A stretch of 61,539 nucleotides of DNA from a virus, in the IMG/VR virus record IMGVR_UViG_3300036851_000313, positions 1 through 61,539 of that record; one strand, given 5' to 3'. The translations under genes and the position numbers were made by a program. The notes under the pieces are model-generated. The model made no database searches. It was given only the letters and a program-made list of their open reading frames with translations, and had not been told where the DNA came from. Position 1 is the first letter of the stretch, and each line of letters starts with the position of its first letter. Shown one piece after another: positions 31,127 through 40,110 of the stretch.

Positions 31127-34100
31127 GTGGTTGACAGATCCGTCAAGGTCACGCTCCGCGCCGACGTGGCCCCGTTCACGGCCGGGTTGAAGGGCGCGCA
31201 GCGGCAGACCGAATCCTTCTACGGGTCGATCAGCAAGGGCGAGGCGAAGGCCCGCGCCGCCTGGCAGATGCAGGCGCAGGCCGAGAAGGAGATGGCCGCC
31301 GACTTCCAGCAGCGGATGGCGAAACGGCACGAGGCCATGACCAAGGCCGGGGTGGCGCTGACCGCGTTCGGTGTCGCCACCGTCGGCGGGCTCGGCCTGG
31401 CCGCCAAGGCCGCCATCGACTGGGAGTCCGCGTGGGCTGGGGTGACCAAGACCGTGGACGGCTCGGCCACGCAGATGGCTGCGCTGGAGTCGGGGCTGCG
31501 TGACCTGGCGAAGGAGCTTCCCGCATCCCACGACCAGATCGCCGCCGTGGCGGAGGCGGCCGGGCAGCTCGGCATCAAACGTGAAGCCATCCTCGGGTTC
31601 ACCCGCACGATGGTGGCTCTCGGCGAGACCACGAACCTGACCGCCGATGAGGCCGCCACGGCGATGGCCCGGATCGCAAACATCATGGGCACCCCGCAGG
31701 CCGAGATCGACCGGCTCGGCGCCGCCCTGGTCGCGTTGGGCAATGATGGCGCGTCCACGGAGCGGGAGATCGTGGAGATGGCGCTGCGCATCGCTGGCGC
31801 CGGGAGGACCATCGGGTTGACCGAGGCGGACGTGTTGGCGTTCGCGAACGCGCTGTCGTCGGTGGGCATCGAGGCGGAGGCCGGCGGAACCGCGATCTCC
31901 CGGGTGATGGTCGACATCGCCCAGTCGGTGCGGCAGGGCGGGGACAAGCTGGAGCTGTTCGCCCGGGTCGCCGGCATGTCGGCCACCCAGTTCCAGGCCG
32001 CGTTCCAGCGGGACGCCGCCGGGGCGATCGTGTCATTCGTCGAAGGTCTCGGCCGCATCCAGGCCTCCGGCGGGGACACCTTCGGCGTATTGGAGCAGCT
32101 GGAGCTCGGGGAGATCCGGGTCCGGGACGCGCTGCTGCGCACGTCGGGCGCCGGGGATCTGCTGCGCAAGTCGCTGGATCTGGGCGCGCGGGCGTGGAAG
32201 GACAACACCGCGCTCGTGGAGGAGGCCAACAAGCGGTACGCGACTACCGCGGCCAGGTTGGCTATCGCGCGGAACCAGCTCAACGACTTCGCCATCGACA
32301 TCGGGGAGACGTTCCTGCCGGCGGTGGGCGGGGCCGCGGACCGGATGGGGTCGTGGCTGCAGGTGCTGCAGGGCCTGCCCGGCCCGGTGAAGGAGACCGG
32401 CTCGGTGGTCGGTGCGCTCGCCGGGGCAGCCTCGCTGGCTGGCGGTGCGTTCTTCCTGGCCGCCCCGAAGGTGGCCGCGTTCAAGGCGTCGATCGCCGAT
32501 CTGGGGCCGAAGGGGCAGATGTTCGCCCGCGGCCTGTCCGGTGCCGCCGGGATCCTGGGCGGGCCGTGGGGGATCGCCATCGCGGGCGGCATCACCGCGC
32601 TCGGCCTGTTCATCGACGCGAAGGCGAAGGCGGCGCAGGAGGTCCGCGAGTACACCCGCGCCCTGCAGGCCGACTCCGGGGCGCTGGGCGTCAACACCCG
32701 CGCCCTGGTCGCGCACAAGCTGGAGCAGGAGGGGTCGCTGGAGGTCGCGCAGCGGCTCGGCGTCGACCTGGCTACGCTCACCGAGGCGGTGCTCGGCAAT
32801 CGCAGCGCCTACGAGCAGGTGCGCGGGCAGCTCGAGGCGTACGCCCGGGCCGCCGCCGACGCCCAGTACATCGACTCGGGGCGGATCAACGACGCGCAGA
32901 CCCTGATGGACATGATCAACGGCCAGTCGGGGGCGGTGCGCGGCGCCGCCGAGTCATACAAGCGGGAGGCCGCCGCCGCCGGACAGTCCGCCGACGCGGT
33001 CGACGGGAGCGCCGCATCGGCCGGCAACGCCGCCGCCGAGACGGGGAAGCTCGGCGCCGCCGCGGACGCGACCACAAGCGAGCTGAAGGACGAGAAGTCC
33101 GCCGCCGACCGGCTCAAGGAGTCCATCGACGCGCTCACCGGGGCGCACCGGGCCGCGTACGGCGCCGAGATCAACTTCGAGGAGGCGCTGGACGGGGTCA
33201 CCGCATCGGTGAAGGAGAACGGGCGGAGTCTCGACATCCGCACCGAGAAGGGCCGCGCGAACGCCCGGGCGATCCTCGGCGCCGCGGAGGCGGCCAGCGA
33301 GCACGCGCAGAAGGTCGCCGACGAGACCGGGTCGCTGGAGAAGGGCCGGATCAAGCTCGCCCAGCACCGCGAGCAGCTGATCAGGCAGATGGTGCAGCTC
33401 GGCTACACCCGGGAGGCCGCGCAGAAGCACATCGACACGCTGTTGCGGGTCCCGAAAAGGGTGAACACGGACGTCACCGCGGATACGCGTCCGGCGGCGC
33501 GGGCCATCGCCGGATTCGAGGCCAACGTGAACGCGATGCTGCGCCGCGTCCGCGGCCCGCACAAGGTGACGGTCAGCGTGTCCGGGAACTTCGTGCAGCG
33601 CGCCGGGGGGCGGATCTTCGAGGCCGAGGGTGGGCTGGTCGACTACTACGCCGACGGCGGAACGCGGGAGCGGCACGTCGCGCAGATCGCGCCCGCCGGG
33701 GCGATGCGGGTGTGGGCCGAACCGGAGACCGGCGGGGAGGCGTACATCCCGCTCGCCCAGTCAAAACGGGGCCGGTCCGAACAGATCCTCGCCGAAACTG
33801 CCGGCCGGTTCGGGATGCGGGTGGTGCCGATGGCCGACGGCGCGATCCTGATGCGTCTTCTCGGGCAGCAGTCCGGGGTGTCCGGCCAGGACCGGGCGCT
33901 ACGGGAACTGGCGCTGCGCGCGCAGAAGGACTCCACGGCTGCGCTTGCCGGCGGCTACCGCGGTGGCCGCGGTGTGGAGCAGTGGCGCGGCGCCGGACTG
34001 CAGGCGCTGGCCGCCGCTGGGGCGCCGTCGTCGTGGATCGGGTCGCTGTTGCGGCGGATGAACCAGGAGTCGGGCGGGAACCCGCGGGCGGTGAACCTGT

Positions 34101-34543
34101 GGGACATCAACGCGCAGCGCGGCTACCCGAGCGTCGGCCTGATGCAGGTCATCCGGCCCACGTTCCAGGCGTACGCCGGCCGGTATCGCAACCGCGGCCC
34201 GTTCATGTACGGCACGTCCATCGACCCGCTGGCGAACATCTACTCGTCGATCAAGTACGCGAACGCCCGCTACGGCAGTGCGCCGCGCGGCTGGAACCGG
34301 GCGGGCGGGTACGACTCCGGCGGCCTCGCCCGCGGCGCCGGGTACATCCCGAAGCTCACCCCGGCCCCGGAGCGGGTGCTGTCCCCGGTGCAGACCGCGG
34401 CGTTCGAACGGCTCGTCGACGTCATGGTCAAGGGTGGCGGTCAGCCGATCCAGTTCGTGAACGAGGGCGTCATCGGCTCCCAGATGGAGCTGCAGAACTG
34501 GCTGGCCAAGTCGCTGGATAACCTGCGGCACCGGGGACGCTGA
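31127..34543 (+). CDS. Tape measure protein with lytic transglycosylase domain
   Basis: 1138 aa. The TP901-like core near residues 80-330 (TAFGVATVGGLGLAAKAAIDW) is followed by hydrophobic helices around 425-500. A C-terminal SLT/lysozyme-like domain is near 955-1065, with catalytic Glu in NQESGGNP (about 978), GLMQVIRPTF and NIYSSIKYANARYG. Sets tail length (roughly 170 nm if 1.5 A per residue holds) and helps DNA cross peptidoglycan. Confidence 0.93.
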   Translation: MVDRSVKVTLRADVAPFTAGLKGAQRQTESFYGSISKGEAKARAAWQMQAQAEKEMAADFQQRMAKRHEAMTKAGVALTAFGVATVGGLGLAAKAAIDWESAWAGVTKTVDGSATQMAALESGLRDLAKELPASHDQIAAVAEAAGQLGIKREAILGFTRTMVALGETTNLTADEAATAMARIANIMGTPQAEIDRLGAALVALGNDGASTEREIVEMALRIAGAGRTIGLTEADVLAFANALSSVGIEAEAGGTAISRVMVDIAQSVRQGGDKLELFARVAGMSATQFQAAFQRDAAGAIVSFVEGLGRIQASGGDTFGVLEQLELGEIRVRDALLRTSGAGDLLRKSLDLGARAWKDNTALVEEANKRYATTAARLAIARNQLNDFAIDIGETFLPAVGGAADRMGSWLQVLQGLPGPVKETGSVVGALAGAASLAGGAFFLAAPKVAAFKASIADLGPKGQMFARGLSGAAGILGGPWGIAIAGGITALGLFIDAKAKAAQEVREYTRALQADSGALGVNTRALVAHKLEQEGSLEVAQRLGVDLATLTEAVLGNRSAYEQVRGQLEAYARAAADAQYIDSGRINDAQTLMDMINGQSGAVRGAAESYKREAAAAGQSADAVDGSAASAGNAAAETGKLGAAADATTSELKDEKSAADRLKESIDALTGAHRAAYGAEINFEEALDGVTASVKENGRSLDIRTEKGRANARAILGAAEAASEHAQKVADETGSLEKGRIKLAQHREQLIRQMVQLGYTREAAQKHIDTLLRVPKRVNTDVTADTRPAARAIAGFEANVNAMLRRVRGPHKVTVSVSGNFVQRAGGRIFEAEGGLVDYYADGGTRERHVAQIAPAGAMRVWAEPETGGEAYIPLAQSKRGRSEQILAETAGRFGMRVVPMADGAILMRLLGQQSGVSGQDRALRELALRAQKDSTAALAGGYRGGRGVEQWRGAGLQALAAAGAPSSWIGSLLRRMNQESGGNPRAVNLWDINAQRGYPSVGLMQVIRPTFQAYAGRYRNRGPFMYGTSIDPLANIYSSIKYANARYGSAPRGWNRAGGYDSGGLARGAGYIPKLTPAPERVLSPVQTAAFERLVDVMVKGGGQPIQFVNEGVIGSQMELQNWLAKSLDNLRHRGR

Positions 34544-36003
34544 TGGCCGCCATCACCCATGACCTGCGCGTCGACTGGAGCAACAACGGCTCCTTCACCG
34601 ACGCCGAGGAGAACGTCACCGGCCGGGTGTGTGCCCGACCCGGCGTCACCGTCCAGTTCGGCCGCGACCAGTACCGCGCCCTGTCCCCGGTCGCCGCCGG
34701 GGAGATGCGGTTCGAGCTCGACAACGCCTCCCGCGAGTACAGCCCCGAGAACAGCGGCTCCCCGATCGGCGCGAACCTGAAACCGGGCCGCCCGGTCCGC
34801 CACCAGATCACCCACGACGCGATCACGTACGGGGTGTTCCGCGGCCACCTCGACGACTTCAACATCAACCCCGACACGAACGTGAAACGGGCGTGGTTCA
34901 CCTGCCTCGACGGGCTCGCGAAGCTCGTCAAGCCGAAGGTGTCCACCCCGCTGCACGAGGGCATCCGCACCGGCGCGGCGATCGGGCACGTCCTCGACGC
35001 CGCCGGGTGGCCGTCCGGGTCGCGGGACCTCGACATCGGCGCGACGATCATCCGGCACTGGTGGGAGGACGGCACCGCCGCCTACGAGGCGCTGCAGAAG
35101 GTGCTCGCGTCCGAAGGTTCCCCGGCGGTCGCCTACGTGGACCCGGCCACCGGCAACTTCATGTTCCGGGACCGGCACCACCGGCTGACCCGCGCGGCGT
35201 CCACCACCAGCCAGGCGACGTGGCGCGGCTCCGGCGCCGAACCGGTCATGTCCCCGCCGTTCGTGTACGAGCACGGGTACCGGGACATCGTCAACGACAT
35301 CGCCTTCGAGGTGGACGAGCGCAACGCCGACGGTGTCCTGACGAACGTGTGGGAGACCGACGACGTGATCACCGTCGCCGCGTCGTCATCCGTCATCCGG
35401 CACGTGCAGGCGTCGGACCCGTTCAAGGGCGCGGTCGCCCCGGTGGCCGACACCGACTTCACGGTCCTGTCCGGCTCCGTGTCGTCGGTGACCCTGTCCC
35501 GCACCTCCGGCCAGTCCACGATCATCACCGTGAATGCTGGCGCGTCGGGTGCGACCATCGGGGGGCTGCGGCTGCGCGCCTTCTCCGCGCCCGTGGTCCG
35601 CACCTACAAGATCACCGCGTCGGACGCGGCGTCGATCGCCGATCACGGCTCGGCGGCCCTGCCATCGGGGCTCGAGCCGGTGTGGGCTGGCCGGCACGAC
35701 GCGCAGGCCCTGGCCGACCTGTACGTGCTGCAACGCGCGCAGCGGGTGCCGATCGTCCGTACCCGCATGACCGGCGGCAACGACACCCGCATCGTGCAAT
35801 GCCTCACCCGGAAGATCTCCGACCGGGTCACGCTGGTCGAGACCGAGTCGGGGCTGAACGACGACTTCTTCGTCGAGCGCATCGAGCTCGGCACCGACGG
35901 GGTCGAGCTGACCGTCGACTTCGGGTTGGAGAAGGTGCCGACGCAGCCCGCCGTGTTCATTCTCGGCACCAGTGTTCTGAACACGGGGGTGCTCGGCTAC
36001 TGA
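34543..36003 (+). CDS. Minor tail / distal tail protein
   Basis: 486 aa, TGATG junction with the tape measure. The N-terminal MRFELDNASREYSPENSG stretch and following GVFRGHLDDFNINPD match the actinophage minor tail family downstream of the tape measure. Likely part of the baseplate. Confidence 0.8.
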   Translation: MAAITHDLRVDWSNNGSFTDAEENVTGRVCARPGVTVQFGRDQYRALSPVAAGEMRFELDNASREYSPENSGSPIGANLKPGRPVRHQITHDAITYGVFRGHLDDFNINPDTNVKRAWFTCLDGLAKLVKPKVSTPLHEGIRTGAAIGHVLDAAGWPSGSRDLDIGATIIRHWWEDGTAAYEALQKVLASEGSPAVAYVDPATGNFMFRDRHHRLTRAASTTSQATWRGSGAEPVMSPPFVYEHGYRDIVNDIAFEVDERNADGVLTNVWETDDVITVAASSSVIRHVQASDPFKGAVAPVADTDFTVLSGSVSSVTLSRTSGQSTIITVNAGASGATIGGLRLRAFSAPVVRTYKITASDAASIADHGSAALPSGLEPVWAGRHDAQALADLYVLQRAQRVPIVRTRMTGGNDTRIVQCLTRKISDRVTLVETESGLNDDFFVERIELGTDGVELTVDFGLEKVPTQPAVFILGTSVLNTGVLGY

Positions 36004-36431
36004 TGAGCGAACTGCGCGCGGTCGCCTTCGTCTCGGCGGGCCGGTGGGTGGCGCGCTGCCCGCGCCCGTTCTGCTCGAACGCGGAGCAGTTCGGCGGCTG
36101 CCAGGACGGCTCTCCGGGTGGGCTCGGCGGCACCGCGTTCCGGTGCCGCGAGGAGTACGGCGGCTGCGGGCTGACCTGCCCGGCCGAGTGGCCGCCCAAC
36201 GTGGAGGACATCGAGTTCCTGCTCGCCCACCGGCCGGTGCCGGCCACCCGCAACTGGGCGCCGACCGAGACGCTGCACGACCTGCTGGCCGAGAACGCGG
36301 CGCACGGCATCCTGCCGATGGACCCGGCCGCGCTCGGGTCGGAGCGGCACGTGACGGCGATGCTCATCGAAGGGGACCGCATCGCCGGCCGCGAACTCCC
36401 GGCCGGTAGGCGTCTAGAGATCGGGGGCTGA
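36003..36431 (+). CDS. Cys-rich tail-region protein
   Basis: 142 aa. CPRPFCSNAEQFGGCQDGS and FRCREEYGGCGLTCPAEWPP give seven cysteines in the first 65 residues, a pattern I recall from small proteins after actinophage minor tail genes. Possible metal or disulfide fold. Confidence 0.65.
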   Translation: MSELRAVAFVSAGRWVARCPRPFCSNAEQFGGCQDGSPGGLGGTAFRCREEYGGCGLTCPAEWPPNVEDIEFLLAHRPVPATRNWAPTETLHDLLAENAAHGILPMDPAALGSERHVTAMLIEGDRIAGRELPAGRRLEIGG

Positions 36432-36432
36432 C

Positions 36433-36966
36433 GTGGCCTGGACCGCGCCGCCGATTTTCGTTTCCGGAAGCACGTTGACCGCGGCCCAGATGAACATCCT
36501 GTCCGACGACCTGCGGGAGACCGCCTCGGCGAAGGCCACCACGGCGGGCAGCTTCTTCGCCACCACCGCCGCGAACACCATCGCCGAACGCATCCCCACC
36601 ATCGCCTCGGTCCTCACCTCGCAGACCACCGGCAGCAACACCTACACCGACCTGGCGACGGTCGGCCCGCAGTTGACCGCCGCTACCGCTGCGACGGCGC
36701 TCATCATCATCACCATCCGGTCATCGAACAACACCGCCGCGTCCGGCTGCTTCATGGGGTACGAGATCAGCGGCGCCACGTCGCTGGCCGCCGACGACTC
36801 CCGCGCGCTGATCAACGCGAGTGGCACCAACTCGCTGTACATGAGCTGGGCGGTGCTTTCCGGTGGGCTCACCGCGGGCAGCAACACGTGGACGGTGAAG
36901 TACCGGGTCACCTCCGGTACCACCGGCACGTTCTCCGACCGCCGCCTCACGATCATCCCGTACTGA
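36433..36966 (+). CDS. Small tail fibre/structural protein
   Basis: 177 aa, GTG start. WTAPPIFVSGSTLTAAQMNI is a typical first segment of short actinophage tail proteins; the remainder is Thr/Ser/Ala-rich beta structure. Probably a receptor-contact or baseplate accessory. Confidence 0.7.
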   Translation: MAWTAPPIFVSGSTLTAAQMNILSDDLRETASAKATTAGSFFATTAANTIAERIPTIASVLTSQTTGSNTYTDLATVGPQLTAATAATALIIITIRSSNNTAASGCFMGYEISGATSLAADDSRALINASGTNSLYMSWAVLSGGLTAGSNTWTVKYRVTSGTTGTFSDRRLTIIPY

Positions 36967-36985
36967 GCCGAGAGGGGGAACGGCC

Positions 36986-37252
36986 ATCGCCACCGTCAAG
37001 ACATACATGGGGCAGATGCGGCAGGTGCAGCGCCGCGTCGGGGTGAAAATGGGCTGCGACGTGGACCGGGCGCCGCAGCCGGTCCGGGTGGCGCTGGCCA
37101 CGGTGCTGTGCCTGATCGCGGTGCTGGTGAAGACCCTCGTTGACGCCGGGGTCATCACCGACGCCCAGTTGCAGGCCACCCTGACAGCGGCCCGCGACGA
37201 CTTCTACGACCCGGAACCCGCCGAACCGCCGCCGCCGCTCAACGAGCCCTGA
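36986..37252 (+). CDS. Hypothetical protein with atypical (ATC) or internal ATG start
   Basis: From ATC 36986, 5 nt after GAGGGGGAA, the product is 88 aa (ATVKTYMGQMRQVQRRVG...). The first standard start is ATG 37007, which has no close ribosome site. The middle is helical (ALATVLCLIAVLVKTLVDAG) and the end is proline-rich. Function unknown. Confidence 0.55.
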   Translation: MATVKTYMGQMRQVQRRVGVKMGCDVDRAPQPVRVALATVLCLIAVLVKTLVDAGVITDAQLQATLTAARDDFYDPEPAEPPPPLNEP

Positions 37253-37304
37253 CACCGCGGCCCCGGTGTGACCCGGGTTCCCCTGAGCCGACTGGGCGGT
37301 GGGC

Positions 37305-37493
37305 ATGGATGACCGGGTCCGCTACGCGATCATCGTCGTGATCACCGCCGCGTGGATCGTCAACTTCGCCGCCAAGTTCGTCATCCCCGGCTACGAGCCG
37401 TCCGTCGGCGTGGACGGCGTGTTCGGCGTCGTCGTCGGCTACCTGTTCCTGTCCGCGGACCGCGGCCGCCGCGATCGGGACGGCGGCGGATGA
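37305..37493 (+). CDS. Small membrane protein (holin-like)
   Basis: 62 aa with two hydrophobic spans (YAIIVVITAAWIVNFAAKFV and GVFGVVVGYLFLSA) and a charged C-terminus. The actinophage lysis region often has such proteins, so holin or Rz-like roles are possible. Confidence 0.6.
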   Translation: MDDRVRYAIIVVITAAWIVNFAAKFVIPGYEPSVGVDGVFGVVVGYLFLSADRGRRDRDGGG

Positions 37494-38089
37494 GCGCCGC
37501 AGTCCTCACCGAGCTGGTGAACTCGGCCGTCTGGTTCCTCGTCGGCATCGCCGCCGGGTACCTCGCCGGCCGGCTGCGCCGCGAGGTCCGCGAGATCCGG
37601 GAGGTCGTCGTGGACGACTCGGGTGAGCCGGGCAGGGCGGGTAGTCAAGGCGGCCCCGGTGGGCCGGGCGGGGTCGGCGGCACCGGGGGCACCGGCGGCG
37701 GTCACGGCGGCGTGGGCGGCCCGGGGGGCGTGGGCGGGCGCGGCGGGCGGGCAACCTCCCACTGGTGGGGGCAACGCGCCATCGGCGTGGTCGTGATCCT
37801 GCTGGCAATCGCCACTGTTGCGCAGGCCGTCGTGTTCGAACGGCAACAGGCCCGGCTCGCCGCCTGCCAGACCAGGTTCGTGGAGGACTTCACCGCCGCG
37901 CTGCGCACCCGCGCCCAGATCGGCGAGGAGGACCGGGCCAACCTCAACACGCTGATCCGCGACGTGATCACCGCCCAGCCGGGCAGGGCCCGCGACGTCC
38001 TCGCCGTCTACCTGCAACGCCAGGCGGAGCTGGAGGGGCAGCGTAAGGCCGTGCCCCTGCCGACGCTGCCGAGGGAATGCGGGCCGTGA
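37490..38089 (+). CDS. Membrane protein with Gly-rich (collagen-like) insert
   Basis: 199 aa, ATGA overlap. TM helix 1 (WFLVGIAAGYLAGRL), a charged stretch, a glycine-rich block of GGPGG/GGTGG units (about 50-85), TM helix 2 (IGVVVILLAIATVAQAVVF) and a helical C-terminal domain. Probably inserted in the host envelope or linked to lysis. Function unknown. Confidence 0.6.
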   Translation: MSAAVLTELVNSAVWFLVGIAAGYLAGRLRREVREIREVVVDDSGEPGRAGSQGGPGGPGGVGGTGGTGGGHGGVGGPGGVGGRGGRATSHWWGQRAIGVVVILLAIATVAQAVVFERQQARLAACQTRFVEDFTAALRTRAQIGEEDRANLNTLIRDVITAQPGRARDVLAVYLQRQAELEGQRKAVPLPTLPRECGP

Positions 38090-38835
38090 GGCACCGGAGG
38101 CTGTCGGGGCTGCGGGCCATCGGTGTCGTCGTCGTCGTCCTGTCTCTGCTCACCCTGTGGGTGGCGTGGCAGCAACGCGGCCAGGATGAACAGATCGCCG
38201 CGCTGTATACGGCGCTGCAACGGGAGCAGGCGGCCACCAGGGCGAAGGGCGACCGGCCGGTGGCACCGCCCGCCGAGCAGATCGCCCGCGACCCGCAGAT
38301 CGTCCCCGGCGCGCAAGGCCCACCCGGGATGCGCGGCGAGCCGGGACAACCGGGGGAGAGCATCGTCGGGCCGCCGGGACCGCCTGGGCCACCGATATCC
38401 GCCGCCCAGGTGCAGGCTGCGGTCGCCGCCTACTGCGCCCCGCGCGACGGGTGCCGCGGACCTGCCGGGGCCGGACCCAGCCCCGAACAGATCGCCGCCG
38501 CGGTCGCCACCTACTGCAACGCCCGCGGCGAATGTCGCGGAGCTGCCGGCACCGACGGGCGCGACGGCCGGGATGGAACCGACGGGGTTGACGGCGCGGA
38601 CGGCGTACCCGGGCCGCCACCCTCGGACGAGCAGGTCGCCGCGGCGGTCACGGCCTACTGCGACAGCCGCGGCCAGTGTCGCGGACCCCAAGGCGAACCC
38701 GGCGCCGATGGGCGCGACGGCCAACCTGGGCAGCCCCCGGCGAGCTGGACCTACCGCGACGAACTCGGCCGCGCCCACACCTGCGAGCGCGACGACCCGT
38801 TCGACCCCGACGCGCCCACCTACCAGTGCGACTGA
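38086..38835 (+). CDS. Membrane-anchored collagen-like protein
   Basis: 249 aa from GTG 38086 (GTGA overlap; ATG 38077 also possible). One TM helix near the N-terminus, then G-x-y collagen-like segments (GPPGMRGEPGQPGES, GPPGPPGPP, GTDGRDGRDGTDGVDG) alternating with three cysteine modules of the type QIAAAVATYCNARGECRG. A trimeric stalk at the cell or virion surface is plausible. Encoded beside the lysis genes. Confidence 0.68.
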   Translation: MRHRRLSGLRAIGVVVVVLSLLTLWVAWQQRGQDEQIAALYTALQREQAATRAKGDRPVAPPAEQIARDPQIVPGAQGPPGMRGEPGQPGESIVGPPGPPGPPISAAQVQAAVAAYCAPRDGCRGPAGAGPSPEQIAAAVATYCNARGECRGAAGTDGRDGRDGTDGVDGADGVPGPPPSDEQVAAAVTAYCDSRGQCRGPQGEPGADGRDGQPGQPPASWTYRDELGRAHTCERDDPFDPDAPTYQCD

Positions 38836-38852
38836 ACGCCGGAGGAGGACAC

Positions 38853-39038
38853 GTGCCCGACCCCGACGACCCCACCGGCCTCGAGGCCGACGACAGCGAC
38901 GAGGCCACCCTCGAAGGCGACCTCGCCACGGTGGGCGACGACGAATACTTCGCCGCCCTGGAGGACATGCCGGCGCTGCTGGCCGAGGACGGCACCCAGC
39001 TCGACCCGGCGGAGGGGGTCCGCGATGAGCGCCGCTGA
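38853..39038 (+). CDS. Small acidic protein upstream of amidase
   Basis: 61 aa, GTG 38853 with GGAGGAGG. Very acidic (Asp/Glu about 35 percent). It overlaps the amidase start by 14 nt. Possibly a regulatory or chaperone peptide for lysis. Confidence 0.55.
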   Translation: MPDPDDPTGLEADDSDEATLEGDLATVGDDEYFAALEDMPALLAEDGTQLDPAEGVRDERR

Positions 39039-39489
39039 CGTCCGCCGGATGGAAGCGATCGTGGCCCGCATGAAACGGTTCGACGTGCGGATCCGCTACA
39101 TCGACGGCTGGCGCGACCGCGGCCGCCCCTACACCTTCACCCCGCGCGGCATCCTCGACCACCACGACGCCTCCTCCACCAACTCCGGCACCTGGGGGGC
39201 GCTCGGCATCATCGTCGCCGGCCGCACCGGCATCCCCGGCCCCCTCTCCCAGTTCCAGATCGCCCGCGGCGACGAGCCGCAGGTCGCCATCGTGGCCGCC
39301 GGGCGGGCCAACCACGCCGGCACCGGCGGTGGGCCCGGCAGGCTCCCGGCAGGCATCCCCAAGGACTCGGGCAACGCCTACCTGTTCGGCGCGGAGAAGG
39401 CCAACAACGGGGTTGGGGAGCCGTACAGCGCGGCGACCCTGTACGCGGCGAAGAGCCTGTTCGTGGCCGTTCTGGAGGTCGTGACGTGA
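39025..39489 (+). CDS. Endolysin amidase, N-terminal part
   Basis: 154 aa of an N-acetylmuramoyl-L-alanine amidase (amidase_2/PGRP fold): LDHHDASSTNSGTW carries the first zinc His (near 46-47), then FQIARGDEPQVAIVAAGRANHAGTGG. The reading frame stops before the last helix, and the missing GHKE/KIDP ligand segment is encoded at once in the next gene in the -1 frame. Either a split enzyme, programmed slip or frameshift mutation. Confidence 0.8.
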   Translation: MSAADVRRMEAIVARMKRFDVRIRYIDGWRDRGRPYTFTPRGILDHHDASSTNSGTWGALGIIVAGRTGIPGPLSQFQIARGDEPQVAIVAAGRANHAGTGGGPGRLPAGIPKDSGNAYLFGAEKANNGVGEPYSAATLYAAKSLFVAVLEVVT

Positions 39490-39908
39490 AGACCTCGATG
39501 CTGGCCGGTCACAAGGAATTCAGCGAGCCCGGCCGGAAGATCGATCCCCGCTACGACATGGACGACATGCGCGCCCAGGTGGAGGCGCACACCCGCAGCG
39601 AACCGCCGACACCGATCCCCCCGGAGGACGACATGCCGCTCACCCAGGCCGACGCCGACCTCGTGGCCCGCACCCTCCTGAACGCCAAGATCGGCTCCAA
39701 GGGAATCGTCGGGTGGACGGTCGCCCATTGCGTCGACGGCACCACCCGCACCGTCATGGAGGCCCGGGATCTCGCCAAGGCGCTGCCGACTGCGGACGCG
39801 ATCGCCGACGCCGTGATCGCGAAGCTCCAGGAAGGCAGCCCTGACCTAACCGCCATCAAGCAAGCCGTGAAGGACGCACTCCGCGAACTCGTCGGGCCGC
39901 AACCGTGA
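39486..39908 (+). CDS. Endolysin amidase, C-terminal zinc-site part
   Basis: 140 aa, GTG in a GTGA overlap. Starts with LAGHKEFSEPGRKIDPRYDM, which completes the amidase active site (H and K, then D), followed by a proline linker and a helical C-terminal domain (about 50-140) that may bind the wall or oligomerise. Works only with the upstream half, or as a frameshift fusion. Confidence 0.78.
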   Translation: MKTSMLAGHKEFSEPGRKIDPRYDMDDMRAQVEAHTRSEPPTPIPPEDDMPLTQADADLVARTLLNAKIGSKGIVGWTVAHCVDGTTRTVMEARDLAKALPTADAIADAVIAKLQEGSPDLTAIKQAVKDALRELVGPQP

Positions 39909-40051
39909 TCGTTCTCGGCCTGGTCCTCGCCCTCGTCGGCTGGCTCACCGGCATCGGCCTGCTCACCACCATCGGCGTCGTGCTCGTGGTGGTCGGGCTG
40001 ATCCTCGCCCTGGTCGGCTCGGTCGGGCCCGTGAACGGCAGGTGGTATTGA
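39905..40051 (+). CDS. 48-residue membrane protein (holin candidate)
   Basis: GTGA overlap. Two hydrophobic helices in VIVLGLVLALVGWLTGIGLL and VVLVVVGLILALVGSV separated by a short turn. Immediately follows the endolysin, the usual place for a holin in actinophages. Confidence 0.65.
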   Translation: MIVLGLVLALVGWLTGIGLLTTIGVVLVVVGLILALVGSVGPVNGRWY

Positions 40052-40110
40052 TGCCCGCGAAGCCTGGCGTCACCGGCGCCGAGATCTGGTGCAGTTCTCT
40101 TGTCCTGTGA
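40051..40110 (+). pseudogene. Truncated gene start interrupted by HNH insertion
   Basis: TGATG junction starts MPAKPGVTGAEIW in high-GC phage codons, then composition drops and it stops after 19 codons. The break coincides with the 3' end of the HNH gene, suggesting that an insertion cut this gene (perhaps the 5' part of the holin now starting at TTG 40837). Confidence 0.5.
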
